DNA from: Daphnia carinata
Lineage: Eukaryota; Arthropoda; Branchiopoda; Diplostraca; Daphniidae
Assembly (NCBI RefSeq): GCF_022539665.2
Contig: NC_081337.1
Location: 8,036,679-8,100,678, forward strand
Direction: 5' to 3'
Length of the DNA stretch: 64,000 nt
The notes under the pieces were generated by a model, which saw nothing but the letters and a program-made list of their open reading frames with translations, was not told the origin of the DNA and made no database searches. Position numbers and translations under genes: made by a program. Of this stretch, positions 36,217-48,198 are shown in pieces (the stretch's first letter is position 1; each line of letters starts with the position of its first letter).

Positions 36217-36564
36217 TCACCTGTGGTGATCCATCGCAACCGAATGGTATACCCATATACGGAGTTTCTTACTATAAGGGCTTTCTTTGATGTACACACT
36301 TAACATCAACATAACACTTAACATCGTCACCGTTTTAATCATCAAATCAACATCTGGCAAGCCTGATGTGTATATTAAGAGAGTTGTCATTGCACTTATA
36401 TTGGTTAAAAGTGCTTCCCAACTACACTTGCCTCCAGCAGACGGCTTAAGCGATTCGGGTGGAGAGTGTAGCGAATAGAAATTCTGCACACACTTGAACG
36501 AAACATTCTTTTCATGGATTCGCCACTGATTTTCTGTAGGAAGAAGAGTGTCATTACAAGTCAT
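36217..36564 (-). CDS. Unknown ORF, diverged relative of the tandem repeat unit
   Basis: A 115-codon frame, longest intact member of the family seen in broken form in the three tandem units. It shares SWEALLTNISAMTTLL with their QALLTNISAI, and the sequence just beyond its end (starting MGIPFGCDGSPQ in another frame) corresponds to their MGTPTNSIALPQ. Two hydrophobic stretches (ALLTNISAMTTLLIY and VTMLSVMLMLSVYI) are visible. It may be one exon of a lineage-specific gene. No function can be assigned. Confidence 0.3.
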   Translation of the reverse strand: MTCNDTLLPTENQWRIHEKNVSFKCVQNFYSLHSPPESLKPSAGGKCSWEALLTNISAMTTLLIYTSGLPDVDLMIKTVTMLSVMLMLSVYIKESPYSKKLRIWVYHSVAMDHHR

Positions 36565-37825
36565 TGGTTTGATGGGCCTGAATAGAAGTGGAGGTTCCGT
36601 AATGGCTCAAAAGAAAAATGTGTATTCTGTCGGGGAATAGAAGACACGGTTTAATTAGCAACCTACTCGTTTACTTGAAATTTCTATCGTCTACATTTTC
36701 TTATGCAAGAGCTGAAAAAGTTTTATTTATTCTTTTGGCTCAACACGTCTCTTTGTATGTATAGCCACGGAAATTGTACCCAAATAAAATTTTACTTCAA
36801 TTCATGCAATCACTGATATTAGTTCAGTGATTTCAATTCAGTACGAGTCTTATCAGACTACTCAGGATTATTGCACATATAACAGTGATATTTAAAAACA
36901 CGTTTAGCATACAACAGCAATTTCTCAGTTTAATGTAGCTATTGAAAGTCTTTACTGCCTTGGTTTTCTCACTGCTGAATCACTTAAGTTCCTAAATTTT
37001 CCTTTGGACACGTGGGCTTGGGGGCTCGATATCGTAGGTTGCCAAGTCTAAGGATTAAACGATGCTGGATTTTACTTCTTACTTTCTTTGTGAATTAATG
37101 TTCCTGCTTAGTTTCCTACAGTTTTAGAGCGACATAAATTTTGAAGAAAAATTTTAGTAACGCGATATTCCAATTACTCGAGAAGTTATGTAGCTATGGA
37201 AAGAAAAATATACTGCATTGGCTACACTACGCTATCAATTCACTCTGGGTTCGTAGAGCTCCAATGAGGAATATTTTTCTTTTTGGCAGTTTTTTTATGA
37301 TATCATTCAGGGACGCGATTGCGTCAGAAAATAAAGACAGAAAGCTTTCGTCTACGATGGAGTCAGAAACACATTCACGTGCTATTTGTTGCCTAAAATT
37401 CATGGTTTTTTTTCATCATCTTAATTCCTTCTAACAGGTCGAATCACAAACCATCATAAAACGTAATTGCGATAACTCTTATCATTCCCTTTAATCTACT
37501 TCATATTTGGCAACATGAGGTAAACGAAATCTCAAGCTTCGACACCATAATTAACGGTAAATTTTTTTTAGATACATGAAAGCGACAGTTAGCAACTTAT
37601 AATATAAACCCAGATTTCAGTTTTCTTTCGTCGAAACTCAAAAGGTTATATTGCCCATCGTAATTTTAAAAAATCTTAATTGTATATTAGTTCAAATTTG
37701 CGGAAATGGTGCAACTATTTTATTAGGCAATAAAGTGCTGGGTGGGAATTTTGGAAAAGTGTTATCTACACTACACCTTTAATTTGCACTCCTTCTCGGT
37801 GCCTTGGTTGATGTGGAGCTTTAGT
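36565..37825. other. Spacer, nothing recognised
   Basis: AT-rich sequence with short frames only (for example 97 codons at 37141-37434 on the plus strand without family resemblance). Confidence 0.4.
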
Positions 37826-38062
37826 TTATGCAACAATTTCGCAAGGTAACTGCCCCTCACATTTGACTATTGGGTGTACGGAGATGAAGGTATTCTTCGA
37901 TTTTTTTAGCACTAAGATATATCGAAGTGCAGTTGCAATAACCAAAATCCAAATGGGTATCGTATTTTGTCCACCAATTGCAGAATTACTAGTGGTAGTA
38001 GTAGTTCTACTAGTAGTTGTGGACCCGGATTCTCCCACATAACCAACATTGCACTTATCAAA
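37826..38062 (-). pseudogene. C-terminal exon of a membrane protein cut by the DIRS element
   Basis: The minus-strand frame reads FDKCNVGYVGESG, a Thr/Ser-rich stalk, a hydrophobic segment (IPIWILVIATALRYILVL) and a short basic tail to the stop at 37826. The frame stays open upstream to the DIRS terminal repeat at 38062, and sequence beyond the element belongs to another duplicated block. The rest of the gene is missing here, so the exon is probably a stranded remnant. Family unknown. Confidence 0.4.
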
Positions 38063-38147
38063 ATTAGATAATTGTTCGAAGTCGCTAACTAGCGACTGAT
38101 GGACAATTGAGATTGTCGTACAAGTGGCGAGACCTGGATCTATAAGG
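38062..38147 (+). repeat. DIRS left inverted terminal repeat
   Basis: Reverse complement of 42260-42345 with essentially no mismatch. Contains the internal near-palindrome agtcgctaactagcgact. Confidence 0.93.
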
Positions 38148-38445
38148 TGTTGACCTTGTATTACCCAGCTGATTTTTCAAAGTACAAAAAAAAAAAGAAG
38201 TCACCTCAGGCCATTAGGACAAAGGCCCCTTCAGACCTATGAGGCTTTCAAATAAGGAGGAATAAACACAATCCATGTAATCAACTTGATGGAATTCGGT
38301 CTAAATTGGTTGTCCAGTCTGATGCCTAAGTGGACGATGGCTGGTTTCTGCCACTCCCACCATTTCCTCTCCGGAAACTATAAAATGAAAAGAGTGAGAG
38401 AGAAAAGCATTAGAGAGCTAGATGGGACGGTGGGTGGGAAATTAC

Positions 38446-38562
38446 TATAGATCCAGGTCTCGCCACTTGTACGACAATTTCAATTGTCCATCAGTCGCTA
38501 GTTAGCGACTTCGAACAATTATCTAATTGTCGTTCAAGTGGCTCGACCTGGATCTATAAGGT
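38446..38562. repeat. DIRS internal complementary region
   Basis: Begins with the right-terminal-repeat sequence (tatagatccaggtctcgcc) and ends with ctcgacctggatctataagg, complementary to its own start. In DIRS elements this region templates completion of the circular DNA intermediate. Confidence 0.85.
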
Positions 38563-38593
38563 GACTTCAAAGCACAAACCCTGGACCGAGAAC

Positions 38594-39816
38594 CTAACAG
38601 ATTCCCTGCCACGCATTCGCTACCGATGCGTCCGCAGCCGGGCGACGGTAAAAACGCGTGAACGTCGACTCCGAATTCCAGCACCCAGCGGATAAAATAA
38701 CATCCGTTGGTACTCCCAAACCAACCGCGTTAGACGCGGAAGCACCCCTCGTCGAATGGGCGGAATAGACAGCCGTGTATACCCCCGCCTCAGACAAAAC
38801 CGACTTTATCCACCGCGCTACCGTTGAGGCGCCTATTGAACAGTGAGGAGGACGTAGCGCCAACAGCAGCAAGTTCGATTTCTTTCCTACGCGAAACCCT
38901 TCTGACGCTGAAATGTAGTCCTTTAGCGTGTCAACTTGACAAGCCAGAGTAACGGGCTGCAATCTCCTTAACGAGAGGACTTGTAGCGGGGAAGCTCGTT
39001 GCGACTTTCTTGGTTTGGTTAAGGCGAACCTTACTTGATTATCTTCGGTTGCGATGGAATCCTTGACAATGCTAGCCAGCTCAGACACTCTGCATAGAGT
39101 TGAGAGGGCTAATAGAACGGCCAATTTCTTCGGCAAACCTGAAAACGACAGCTCGCTGTTAGGCCTTTGGGCTCGGGGGTTTCCGGTTATACGCCCCTTT
39201 CATCAGCTTCACCACGAGAGGGTGTTTGCCGATGTCGACGTCGTCGATCCTTAGCTAGAGGCGGAGACACGGGATCAACGTCTTCTCGAACACATCAACT
39301 GTGCCAACTTTTCCATGCCGACTGGTAAGTAGCTGATGTGGTCCTACGGGCTCCCCCCAAGAGAAGCTCGACCACGCCGTCCGAAAGTCCGCTGCCTTCA
39401 AGTCGTCCCCTGACAATCTCCAGGCGATTAGCAGCAGTGACTCCGACAGCGGGTGTAGCTGGCCCATCGGTCCCCACAGCAGCTTCTCTTTCGGAAGAAT
39501 CACCGCCGGCTCGCAAGCCAGTTCCAATAGTGACGGGAACCATGGTTGGGCTGGCCAATGTGGAGTCACTAATGTCAGCTCCGCCCGCTCCTTCATTATC
39601 TTCATCAGACACCTCTGAATTAGACAAAACGGCGGGAATGCGTATGCGTCTATACCGTCCCAGCCGATACTGAACGCGTCTACCGTCAGTGCGCCCGGCT
39701 GACGGTCCCAGCTGACAAACTGTCCTAGCCGGCTGTTCCAAGCCGAAGCGAACAGGTCTACCCTTAGGCTCCAACGAGCTCTCAGGTTGTTGAACAATTC
39801 CGGGTTGAGCTTCCAA
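38594..39816 (-). pseudogene. DIRS tyrosine recombinase
   Basis: Catalyses integration of the circular DNA intermediate in place of an integrase. The N-terminal part reads on the 39816-39295 frame (ATYQSAWKSWHS) and overlaps the RNase H frame. The catalytic part (39136-38594) shows the first Arg in LCRVSELAS, the HxxR box in AHSTRGASAS, and the nucleophile Tyr in FTRFYRRP. The two parts are in different frames with a break near 39140-39290, so this copy appears damaged. Confidence 0.85.
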
Positions 39817-40145
39817 TCGCTCGAGTCCAGAGGCGCTCTTGATAGCCGATCTGCAATTACATTTTGTGCACCGGGAAGATACACAGCGTTAATAGTGATC
39901 GCACGCGGCTCACACCACGCCACGATCTGCGCACTTATTCGACATAAGCCCTCAGACCTCGAGCCGCCTGACTTGTTCACATAGTGAACCGCCGTGATGG
40001 TGTCCCTCATCAACCGCACCGAGACCCATGAAGAAAATTTTGTAAACGATTTCAGAGCATAAAGGGCCGCCATCAGCTCTAGCTCGTTGATGTGGCGGTA
40101 TTGGTCATGCTCTGTCCAAGGCCCTTTCGCTGTGGCGTCGTTCAA
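39255..40145 (-). CDS. DIRS RNase H and connection region
   Basis: 296-codon frame. NELELMAALYALKSF is the RNase H segment with the acidic catalytic Glu, and ADRLSRAPLD holds the closing Asp. The following part (VDLFASAWNSRLGQFVSW) is typical of DIRS polymerase C-termini. It continues the reverse transcriptase in another register and overlaps the recombinase N-terminus. Confidence 0.85.
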   Translation of the reverse strand: MNDATAKGPWTEHDQYRHINELELMAALYALKSFTKFSSWVSVRLMRDTITAVHYVNKSGGSRSEGLCRISAQIVAWCEPRAITINAVYLPGAQNVIADRLSRAPLDSSDWKLNPELFNNLRARWSLRVDLFASAWNSRLGQFVSWDRQPGALTVDAFSIGWDGIDAYAFPPFCLIQRCLMKIMKERAELTLVTPHWPAQPWFPSLLELACEPAVILPKEKLLWGPMGQLHPLSESLLLIAWRLSGDDLKAADFRTAWSSFSWGEPVGPHQLLTSRHGKVGTVDVFEKTLIPCLRL

Positions 40146-40950
40146 TACTGCGCCCCACCCTGAGCGGGACGCGTCTGAAATATGATTAAGTCGGGCTCTA
40201 GAGTCGAAAGCGGTCTACCGTTGGATCTTTCCACATTGGACGCCCACCAATCTAGATCAGAAAGCGATTCTTCGTCTAATCTAATTTTTGCCGCTAATTC
40301 CCCCTTGACTCGTGCCGATTCCTTCAAAAACTGTCTTTGGACACACCTGTAGTGGCCCTGGGCAAAGGGAATCGCTTGTATTGCCCAGGCTAGATTACCC
40401 AAAATCTTCGCCAGCTCTCTCAAAGAGACGGAGCTAGCGGCGCTAGCCTTGCGACACATCTCAACAATCTGACGCACCTTTTTGTTTTTGAGGGAGAGAG
40501 CTAATTTGTTTGAGTCCACCACGAGGCCTAAAAATTCTGCTCGGCCGCGCTTAGCGATTTTTCCCAATTGACCAAAAACCCACATTTTTGTAGCAATTCT
40601 ACCGCCAAAACAAAATCGCGCTCCGCCCCCTCCTTGGACTGATTCAATATAAGAGAATCATCTAAATAAACTACAATCCTAATTCCTTTTCTCCTCAAAA
40701 GGGCCGCCACCGGTTTCAAAATTTTAGTGAATGTCCAAGGGGCAGACGAAAGCCCGAAGCAAAGGCAAGAAAACTGGAAAAGCGACCCTTCCCACATAAA
40801 TTGCAAAACTTTTTGTGGTCTGGGTGGATGGGAACGGTAAGGTACGCGTCTTGGAGATCGATCTTCGTAAAAAAGTCCCCCTTCCTTATCAATCCTTCCA
40901 TCACACTTACGCCTTCCATTTTAAAATGAAACTGTTACACAAATTTATTA
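40142..40950 (-). pseudogene. DIRS reverse transcriptase, split by frameshifts
   Basis: Copies element RNA into DNA. Three overlapping frames (40919-40716, 40806-40528, 40585-40142) carry successive motifs: FFTKIDLQDAYLTVPI, CLCFGLSSAPWTFTK, VVYLDDSLIL with the catalytic YLDD, and LGLVVDSNKLALSL. The changes of frame indicate small indels. Palm-domain motifs are complete when read across frames. Confidence 0.85.
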
Positions 40951-41624
40951 AGGTTTTTTAAATTAATAATCGGTCTATAACCGCCCGAGCTTTTAGGAAT
41001 AACAAAAAAACCGCTCACAAAGCCCATGCAATCTAACGGGATCCTTTCCACGGCTCCTTTTGCCAAAAGGGATGCTACCTCCGCCTCACAGATTGCTCCC
41101 TAAAGAAACCGAATCCAGAATCCATCTATCGGCTGTAAGCGATGGCCAAAAGGAAGCGAAATCTCGCACCCTCCCCCCAACAACGTTACCTGGAACCGCG
41201 GTTGTACGAGCTGGGTTTCGAGCCTCGTCTGTTGAAGTTGCCTTGCAAGTTAAATCCGGATCCTAATCTCCCGCTCCTCGAGCCACGTTTGAAACCGCTG
41301 GTTCTGCTGGGCCTATAGGACGAAGCGGGATTCAACCGTCTTCCCCCAGGTTGACCTAGAATTTAAGTTTTTGGTCATCCGAAGCGTCTCTAACCATACT
41401 CCTGAGGAAAGTATGGCCGAAAAGAAGTGCACATTCTTTTGGTCTAAATCGACCCGATTCGGATAGCAAAGATTCGAACCGGGGGTCAGTCTGGCGCAGC
41501 ATATTTTCTCTCCTCTGGGCCGTGATATTGTGGAAGGCATGGCCCCATAATATGGCATGGCCCCCCCCCCCCCTGCAGAGCTGATTCTGCTGCGCTGACA
41601 AGAAGCGGGTCGATAGCGGCTGCA

Positions 41625-42230
41625 TCAGAAGTGGCGCTCCTTGAGTCTATGTGCCATCGAAGGGCCCAGCTCCGGGACATGCAAGTCGAAGGAACTTTTT
41701 TCAAAGCAAGGCACGAAATTCTCTCGTAGTTGCCTGGACTCCGCCGGTTTTAGAGTTGAAGTCATCCAGCTTCGAAGCTCCTTGGAACGAGCTTTGCCGA
41801 GCTGAAAGCCCTTCGGGAGAAGGGGTTCTTGCTCTTGAGCACGGGAAAGGTTTCCGGCACTTCCTACTTCCAAATCCGACTCGACCCTCTCAGGCGGGGC
41901 TGCCACTTTGCGCTGGTTGCGAGAGCGATCGACCGACCGGCTGCTACTGCGGGCGTGATCGGATGAGGGACTCCGGTTTCGGTAACGATTGCGACGGTGC
42001 GTCAAGCCAGCTGAGATCTCTCGACTACGTACGATCGATCGGCTACGCGAGCGACTGCGACTCTCGCTTTGGTCTCGGCGTCTTCCCCGGCGGTCCAACT
42101 CTCGTTCCACGTCCCTCTTTCCTTTCTCGGCCCGTGGGTAACCGCGCAAGCTGTGATGACGGTAGCTTGCTGCCCTCGAGTCGGAATCGGCTCTTGAAAT
42201 ACTCGACGAAATACTAGAAGACGACGACAT
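41625..42230 (-). CDS. DIRS Gag-like protein, Arg/Ser-rich
   Basis: 201-codon frame at the 5' end of the element, starting just inside the terminal repeat. N-terminus is Ser-rich, followed by strong RS repeats (SESRSRSRSRSIVRS), then a segment ending SFDLHVPELGPSMAHRL. Position and composition fit a DIRS first ORF that binds element RNA. No zinc knuckle is seen. The antisense frame here is a shadow. Confidence 0.65.
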   Translation of the reverse strand: MSSSSSISSSISRADSDSRAASYRHHSLRGYPRAEKGKRDVERELDRRGRRRDQSESRSRSRSRSIVRSREISAGLTHRRNRYRNRSPSSDHARSSSRSVDRSRNQRKVAAPPERVESDLEVGSAGNLSRAQEQEPLLPKGFQLGKARSKELRSWMTSTLKPAESRQLRENFVPCFEKSSFDLHVPELGPSMAHRLKERHF

Positions 42231-42259
42231 GTTGTCACTTTGAAACCTGAAAAAGGTCT

Positions 42260-42345
42260 CCTTATAGATCCAGGTCTCGCCACTTGTACGACAATCTCAA
42301 TTGTCCATCAGTCGCTAGTTAGCGACTTCGAACAATTATCTAATT
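42260..42345 (-). repeat. DIRS right inverted terminal repeat
   Basis: Mirror of 38062-38147. Its outer end (ctaatt at about 42345) touches the left edge of segmental duplication copy 2. Confidence 0.93.
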
Positions 42346-43170
42346 GTTTTTCGTTACACAAACGCCTTGCCACCTCCCGGACGTTGTTCAAACTTTGTAA
42401 ACGAAAAGGATGCAGATGCACCGAATATTCGGCGTATCGCACTGGCGCTGTCGCATACTGGCGCGCTAGTTTTTGTGGTTTCAAAATGCCCGACTTTTTT
42501 CTTTTTCCTAAATAATCCATAAATAGGGATAACTATACACAGTTGACATTCAAAATTTTACAAGAATTACGAAAATAAAATTTGTTTTTAAGAAGAGTTT
42601 ACGATTTTTGAGTAATAACAAATATAAAAGTAGGTGCCATAGAAATTTTAGGCCCGACAAAATAAATAAGCCCGACTTTTCCTTTAAAAAAAGAATTTCA
42701 ATAAATTTTGATTACATACATGATTGAGATTCGAAATTTAACAAGAATCGTGAAAATGTTTTTAGTTTTTGCGTAGAGTTTATGGTTTTCGAGGAATCTA
42801 ACATATAAACGTAGGTACGCCATAGTGCTAGCGCGCCAGTACGCTACAGCGCTAACACGACGATGCACAAATATTCGATTTATTTCAAAATCTGTTGGCT
42901 TAAGAGAAAAACCAACAGCTGAATCAAAATCAGCATTCAATTTTCACTGTACAGTGTGGTTTTCATAGAATTCCAAGATGTGTCGTTTTTGGCTCGGTAT
43001 ATTGCACTAGCGAGATAGAGTTGGTGCGCCTACAACACATTGTTTCCGTTTATTTCAAAAACGGCTCGTTTGACGAGAAAAATAATCGCTTAATCAGAAT
43101 CTGCGTTCAATTCTGATTATGCCATGTGATTTTTGTTCAATTTTAAGAGATTTCGTTTTCGGCCGATTTT

Positions 43171-44160
43171 GACAAAAGTGAGAAGGCTATAGCCTTCCCA
43201 CTTTTTCATTTTTGGCTAAATTTTAGATTTCGTGAAAAATACATTATTTAGATCCAGAATTGAACGAGAATCACGAATATGAGGTCTGTTTTTTCTTTGG
43301 ACTAAGAGTTTTCGAGAAAAACGTAAAAAACTGTCGGTCAGCTGAAATTAATTGTTCATAAATTACGTTTATTTCAAAAACAACTAACTTGACAGGAAAA
43401 CGAATCACTTTTTCTGAATCAGCGTTAAATTTAGGCTATACCGTGTGATTTTCTTCGATTTCCAAGAGGTGTCGATTTTTCCAGATTTTGACGAAAGTGA
43501 GAAGGGTATAGCCTTCCCACTTTTTCATTTTTGAAATTTTTAGATTTCGTGAAAAATACATTGAACGAGAATCACGAATATGAGATTGGTATAGAGGTCT
43601 GTTTTTCTTTGGACTAAGAGTTTTCGAGAAAAACGTAAAAAACTGTCGGTCAGCTGAAATTAATTGTTCATAAATTACGTTTATTTCAAAAACAACTAAC
43701 TTGACAGGAAAACGAATCACTTTTTCTGAATCAGCGTTAAATTTAGGCTATACCGTGTGATTTTCTTCGATTTCCAAGAGGTGTCGATTTTTCCAGATTT
43801 TGACGAAAGTGAGAAGGCTATAGCCTTCCCACTTTTTCATTTTTGGCTAAATTTTAGATTTCGTGAAAAATACATTATTTAGATCCAGAATTGAACGAGA
43901 ATCACGAATATGAGGTCTGTTTTTTCTTTGGACTAAGAGTTTTCGAGAAAAACGTAAAAAACTGTCGGTCAGCTGAAATTAATTGTTCATAAATTACGTT
44001 TATTTCAAAAACAACTAACTTGACAGGAAAACGAATCACTTTTTCTGAATCAGCGTTAAATTTAGGCTATACCGTGTGATTTTCTTCGATTTCCAAGAGG
44101 TGTCGATTTTTCCAGATTTTGACGAAAGTGAGAAGGCTATAGCCTTCCCACTTTTTCATT
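43171..44160. repeat. 319-bp tandem array, copy 2
   Basis: Units with the gaaggctatagccttc palindrome start near 43180, 43500 and 43811, and the last palindrome lies near 44132. The middle unit has a small deletion and an inserted gattggtataga segment not seen in copy 1. The array has fewer units than copy 1, so unit number changed after duplication. Confidence 0.88.
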
Positions 44161-45154
44161 TTTGCCCAAATTTCAAATTTGGTTTAAAATTCATGATTTT
44201 GATGCAGAATGAAGTGAGAAACACAAAAATCAAGTTTATTTTTTAATTGGCCTTATAGTTTTTGAATTAAACCTAAAAAACAAAGAGTCGGGCTTATTTT
44301 TTCGGGCTTAAAATTTCTCTTTATTTTCCGATTAAAAAATAATATCATTAAATCTAGATAACTATATATGATTTTGATTCATAATTTAACAAGGATCAAG
44401 AATATGATATTTGGTTTGAAGCAACATTTATGGTTTAAGAGTAATCTTAAATATAAAAGTATGCACCGATATTCGGTATATTGTACTAGCGCTGTCACGT
44501 ACTGGCGCGGTAGTTTTTGTTGTTTCAAAATTCCCCACTTCTTTCTTTCCCTAAATAATCTTAAATATGGATAACTATACACGGTATACATTCAAAATTT
44601 TACAAGATTTACAAAAATAAACTTTGTTTTTAAGAAAAGTTACGTTTTTTGAGTAATATCAAATATAACAGTAGGTACTTGTAGTATTTTACTATTTCGT
44701 TCTCGGCTCGCAAAACCATTGACTTATCGGGAAACTGTTCTTACAAAATTTATGGTTTCCTGGTAAAGAATGTGATTGTTTTGCAAAAGACCTTAAGTAC
44801 AATTCTTATTTGAAACTCTCATGTTGAGTTTCAGCAATGCCATAATACTTTTTCTAGTAAAAAGAAGTGTTTGTTTTTGTTTCTACCTTACCTTCCCTTC
44901 TTAAGAAATGATAAGCTAGAGCTCAGAAGCTTTTTTATTAAAAAATAGCTCCAAGGCCGTTCCGCAAAACAAAGACAGGACTTTTATGGTAATGAAGGCG
45001 TATTATAGTTCACTATTTTCATTTTCGGTAGCGAAAATCATTTGACGTACGAATAGCGATTTCCTTTTACTTTTAGCAGATAACGAAAGCAGTAACCATC
45101 GAAGATTTGAACAAGTTACTGTCGATTTCTTGATTGCACTTCCATTTCACAAGC

Positions 45155-48100
45155 TCACCAGAAGGAACTACAGAAATAGCAGAGGAAGGCAGAGACTGAA
45201 TACCTCTCTGCAAAACAGATAAGAAGAGCCAATCCACATCCGACAGCTAAAATAAGGAAAGCACCTTGTAAATCTGAAAGGCCAAGACCTTTGGGTCCGC
45301 CAATGGGTTGTATGATCCGACCGCATTTACCACCAGAAGACGGCCAATAAATTTTCTTCCAATAGTTTCCAACACCCGCTTCCATCATCTGCATAATCCT
45401 AGAAAATAAATCTTAGCTACCACAAAAGCATTTTTGAATTAAACTATTACTTTTTATCCAGCAAAGGTTTGAGGGAGCTTTTTTTTGGTAACGGGAATGC
45501 TAAATTGACTTTGAAGAATTCTTCATAGGCAAAACTGAGACGACACATGCCCGAGCGCTCGTAATCTTCAGCAATGAAAGAAGTGAGATAAGATTTTTCC
45601 TGTTGGATTGAATAAATAGACGTACGCAGTTAAAATAACAAAGCATATTAGGGGTACAAAATAAGATGAACTTGCATCAATATACGCATGGCTGCCTTGA
45701 GTAACTTGATGAATTCCATCCAGGCCGGAATCTATAAGGCTGCCCCGAGTATCTAACAATCCATCTGTCCATTCAAATCTACTTTATCACACAAATACAT
45801 CAGGATAAAAGAAATGTTTTTTTTTTTTTTACCCCCAATAGTCTTGTAAACTCCCGTTGTCGCCTCCTATTAAAAGATTGGCATTAACATTCTTAATTAT
45901 TTTTTAGACATGAAAAATAACGACAGGTTATGAGCACTTCATTTGGCTCTACCCACTTACCGAGAAAAGTGATTCGAGAGCTGTTCCTCGTGGAATAATC
46001 CATTTCAGGTGGGAAACCGGCAATTCCTCAAGCTTATTGATAATAGGCGTTAATATTGGAAAACGCAAAAATGAAACAAGAACTCCAACATATGCACTTG
46101 CAAACACGACAGCGCTTAAACACCAAACGGCTCCTAGCAAACGAGGTGAAAACCCAAACGACGCGAATTTTTGCCCGGCTAAAGCGAGAAATTTTACAGA
46201 AAAAATAATGAGATCTGCTCTTTGCCTGTAATTAAAAATAAATACATTGGCCGATCAGTACTCCAAGTACGAAGACGTATTGTTTCGCTAAGCCTGGGCA
46301 TGTTTTTTCCCCATGAGGGAATTGTAAACACTTAAAATGCGCCCAGACAATGGCGGGCAGGATTACCACAAAAACACTCAATAGAAGCCAAACCTGTTAA
46401 GTGAGCCTTCTATTAGTGCTAATTTTAAATGTGATTTCTGAAGACTTTCTTACCTCCCAAACAAATGGCTTCACACAAACTAGCAAGCGATTTTCCTCAC
46501 CGGGTGGCGGGATCAATATAGTGGCCGTTTCTTCGTGAAACCCTACGGAGAAGTCGACAACTTCATATCGAGAATAAGTAACAGAAAACGGGCCCAAACC
46601 AATGTCGGCATCCTACAAAAATTAAGAATTGGACGCATGAAATAGAACAGGATAGGATGACCTTTACTTGCTCAAGAATCAATCCAATCATTCCATCCCA
46701 ACTTTCATTTGGCATTATTTTTCCATAGCTTTTGTCAACAGGGAAGACGACTTCGTATCTACGAGAATAATTTAAAATTTCTAAATAACATTAATGAAGA
46801 AACAGTTGGCAGTGCTACTAGTCTCTTAAACGTACGTAAAGTTGTATGCTTCTTGCAACGCGTTAATGATTTCGTAGCAATATCCTTTGTACGCGATGAC
46901 AGATCCATACGAGTCGCGCTCAAAAATCACAAAAGGTGGTCGCTGAACTTGCCGAAAACCAAACGAGGTTTTACTATTAAGGATTCGATGATGAAAAGGC
47001 ATTGGTTTTACCTCAAGTGACGTTAATCGTAAATGCTTCCCATTCAATAAACGGTGCCATTTCACGTTGTCAGGTAGATCTGGGGAATTGAACGTCACTG
47101 GATAGGAGACGTTACTCCATTGGAGATCATCTAAACCAGCACATTCTTGCAGTTCTCTACTTGCACTGCTACCGTTATCCACACAAGAAACATATACTGA
47201 TCACCTATCTGGTATTAAAATACTTATTTAGTTTTTTACCTAGACGTTACATTGTCCATGAGGAAAAGTCTTGTGTTGTTGTCCATGAACGGGAAACACA
47301 TATTTTGTTCCAACCACCGGGTGATACTAAGAGTGCCACAGGTATCCCTGTTAAAGTCCTTTAAAATAGTATAGTTATAAAAAAATATACATGGTAGAAA
47401 ATTGAAGTGAGTAAGTATGAAGGGGAAGATTTACATTCAGCTGATAAAATTCTAAACCTTCAGTTTCCCATTCATTAGTTACTGCAGGGCACGGCGAAAA
47501 GTCCAGCCGAAGAAATGGTAGCATAGAAGAAAACAAAACTGCTTCGATAATATCAGCAATTCGACATTCGATGACAGATACCACCATGCCGTCCAATGAC
47601 TGTACTTGATCTGGTGTGGGAGAAAAGGAGGAATAAAATTACTTATTCATGACGTACTAGGTACCCTTCAATATCACATAGGTTACAGAACATGTTTCAT
47701 TGTCAGAAGTCCCTTATGAAAGAAAATCTAACAGCGTATACGAAATTGTTCACGATTCCCTTAACTAATTCAAAAGGCAATCAATAAAGCGGATGTGAAT
47801 AGTCTTGCACTACGTACAGACAAAACAAGCAGGTGCGGCTATATCCGAAGACATCTTACCTAATATTCCGGGCAACTGCGAATCATTCGAGATCTGGAAT
47901 GTTTTGTAGCTAGCTAATGCTGGACGGCAAACACGGTTAGCATCGCCAACAGCAGCACTCATCCATGATTCTACGTTGCTACTTGGCTGATGTCGGTCCA
48001 ATCCCTCATCATAAATCAGAGCTTCAAGTACAGCCCATCAGGTAGAGCACCGGAAAGAGACCATACAAAAGACAATAAAAAAAGAGAACACAAAAGATCT

Positions 48101-48198
48101 TCTAACAGGTAACACATACCGAATCTAAAACAAAAAATTCCCATAGCGCGATGCACGGTAATCAAAATCTTTACAATGATTTTCCACGACGACAGCAT
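45155..48198 (-). CDS. Ionotropic receptor (IR, iGluR-like), copy 2
   Basis: Paralogue of the receptor at 13549-16592 with the same exon layout at a constant offset of 31606. Visible coding differences are few: Leu to Val before GNYWKKIYW in the last exon, Ile to Ser in the TM3 exon (CLSAVVFASAY), and Phe to Ser in the exon with SSMLPFLRLDF. No copy-specific stop was seen, so both genes look usable. Ligand lobe, TM segments and signal-like first exon are as in copy 1. The promoter-proximal sequence is also duplicated, so similar expression is expected unless distal control differs. Confidence 0.85.

Larger units (their letters stand above)
38062..42345 (-). mobile_element. DIRS-like tyrosine-recombinase retrotransposon
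   Basis: About 4.3 kb. Identical inverted terminal repeats of about 85 bp lie at 38062-38147 and 42260-42345, and an internal complementary region at 38446-38562 joins the two end sequences head to head, the arrangement of DIRS1-type elements. Minus-strand content in order: SR-rich Gag-like frame, reverse transcriptase with YLDD, RNase H, and tyrosine recombinase. No integrase or aspartic protease is present, as expected for the group. Several frames overlap or are out of register and a C-run lies at 41564-41575, so this copy is probably inactive. Confidence 0.92.

Noticed and set aside
39338-39673. Plus-strand 111-codon frame
   Set aside because: Antisense of the overlapping DIRS RNase H and recombinase frames.
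41651-42217. 188-codon plus-strand frame
   Set aside because: Antisense of the RS-rich DIRS Gag frame; composition follows the opposite strand.
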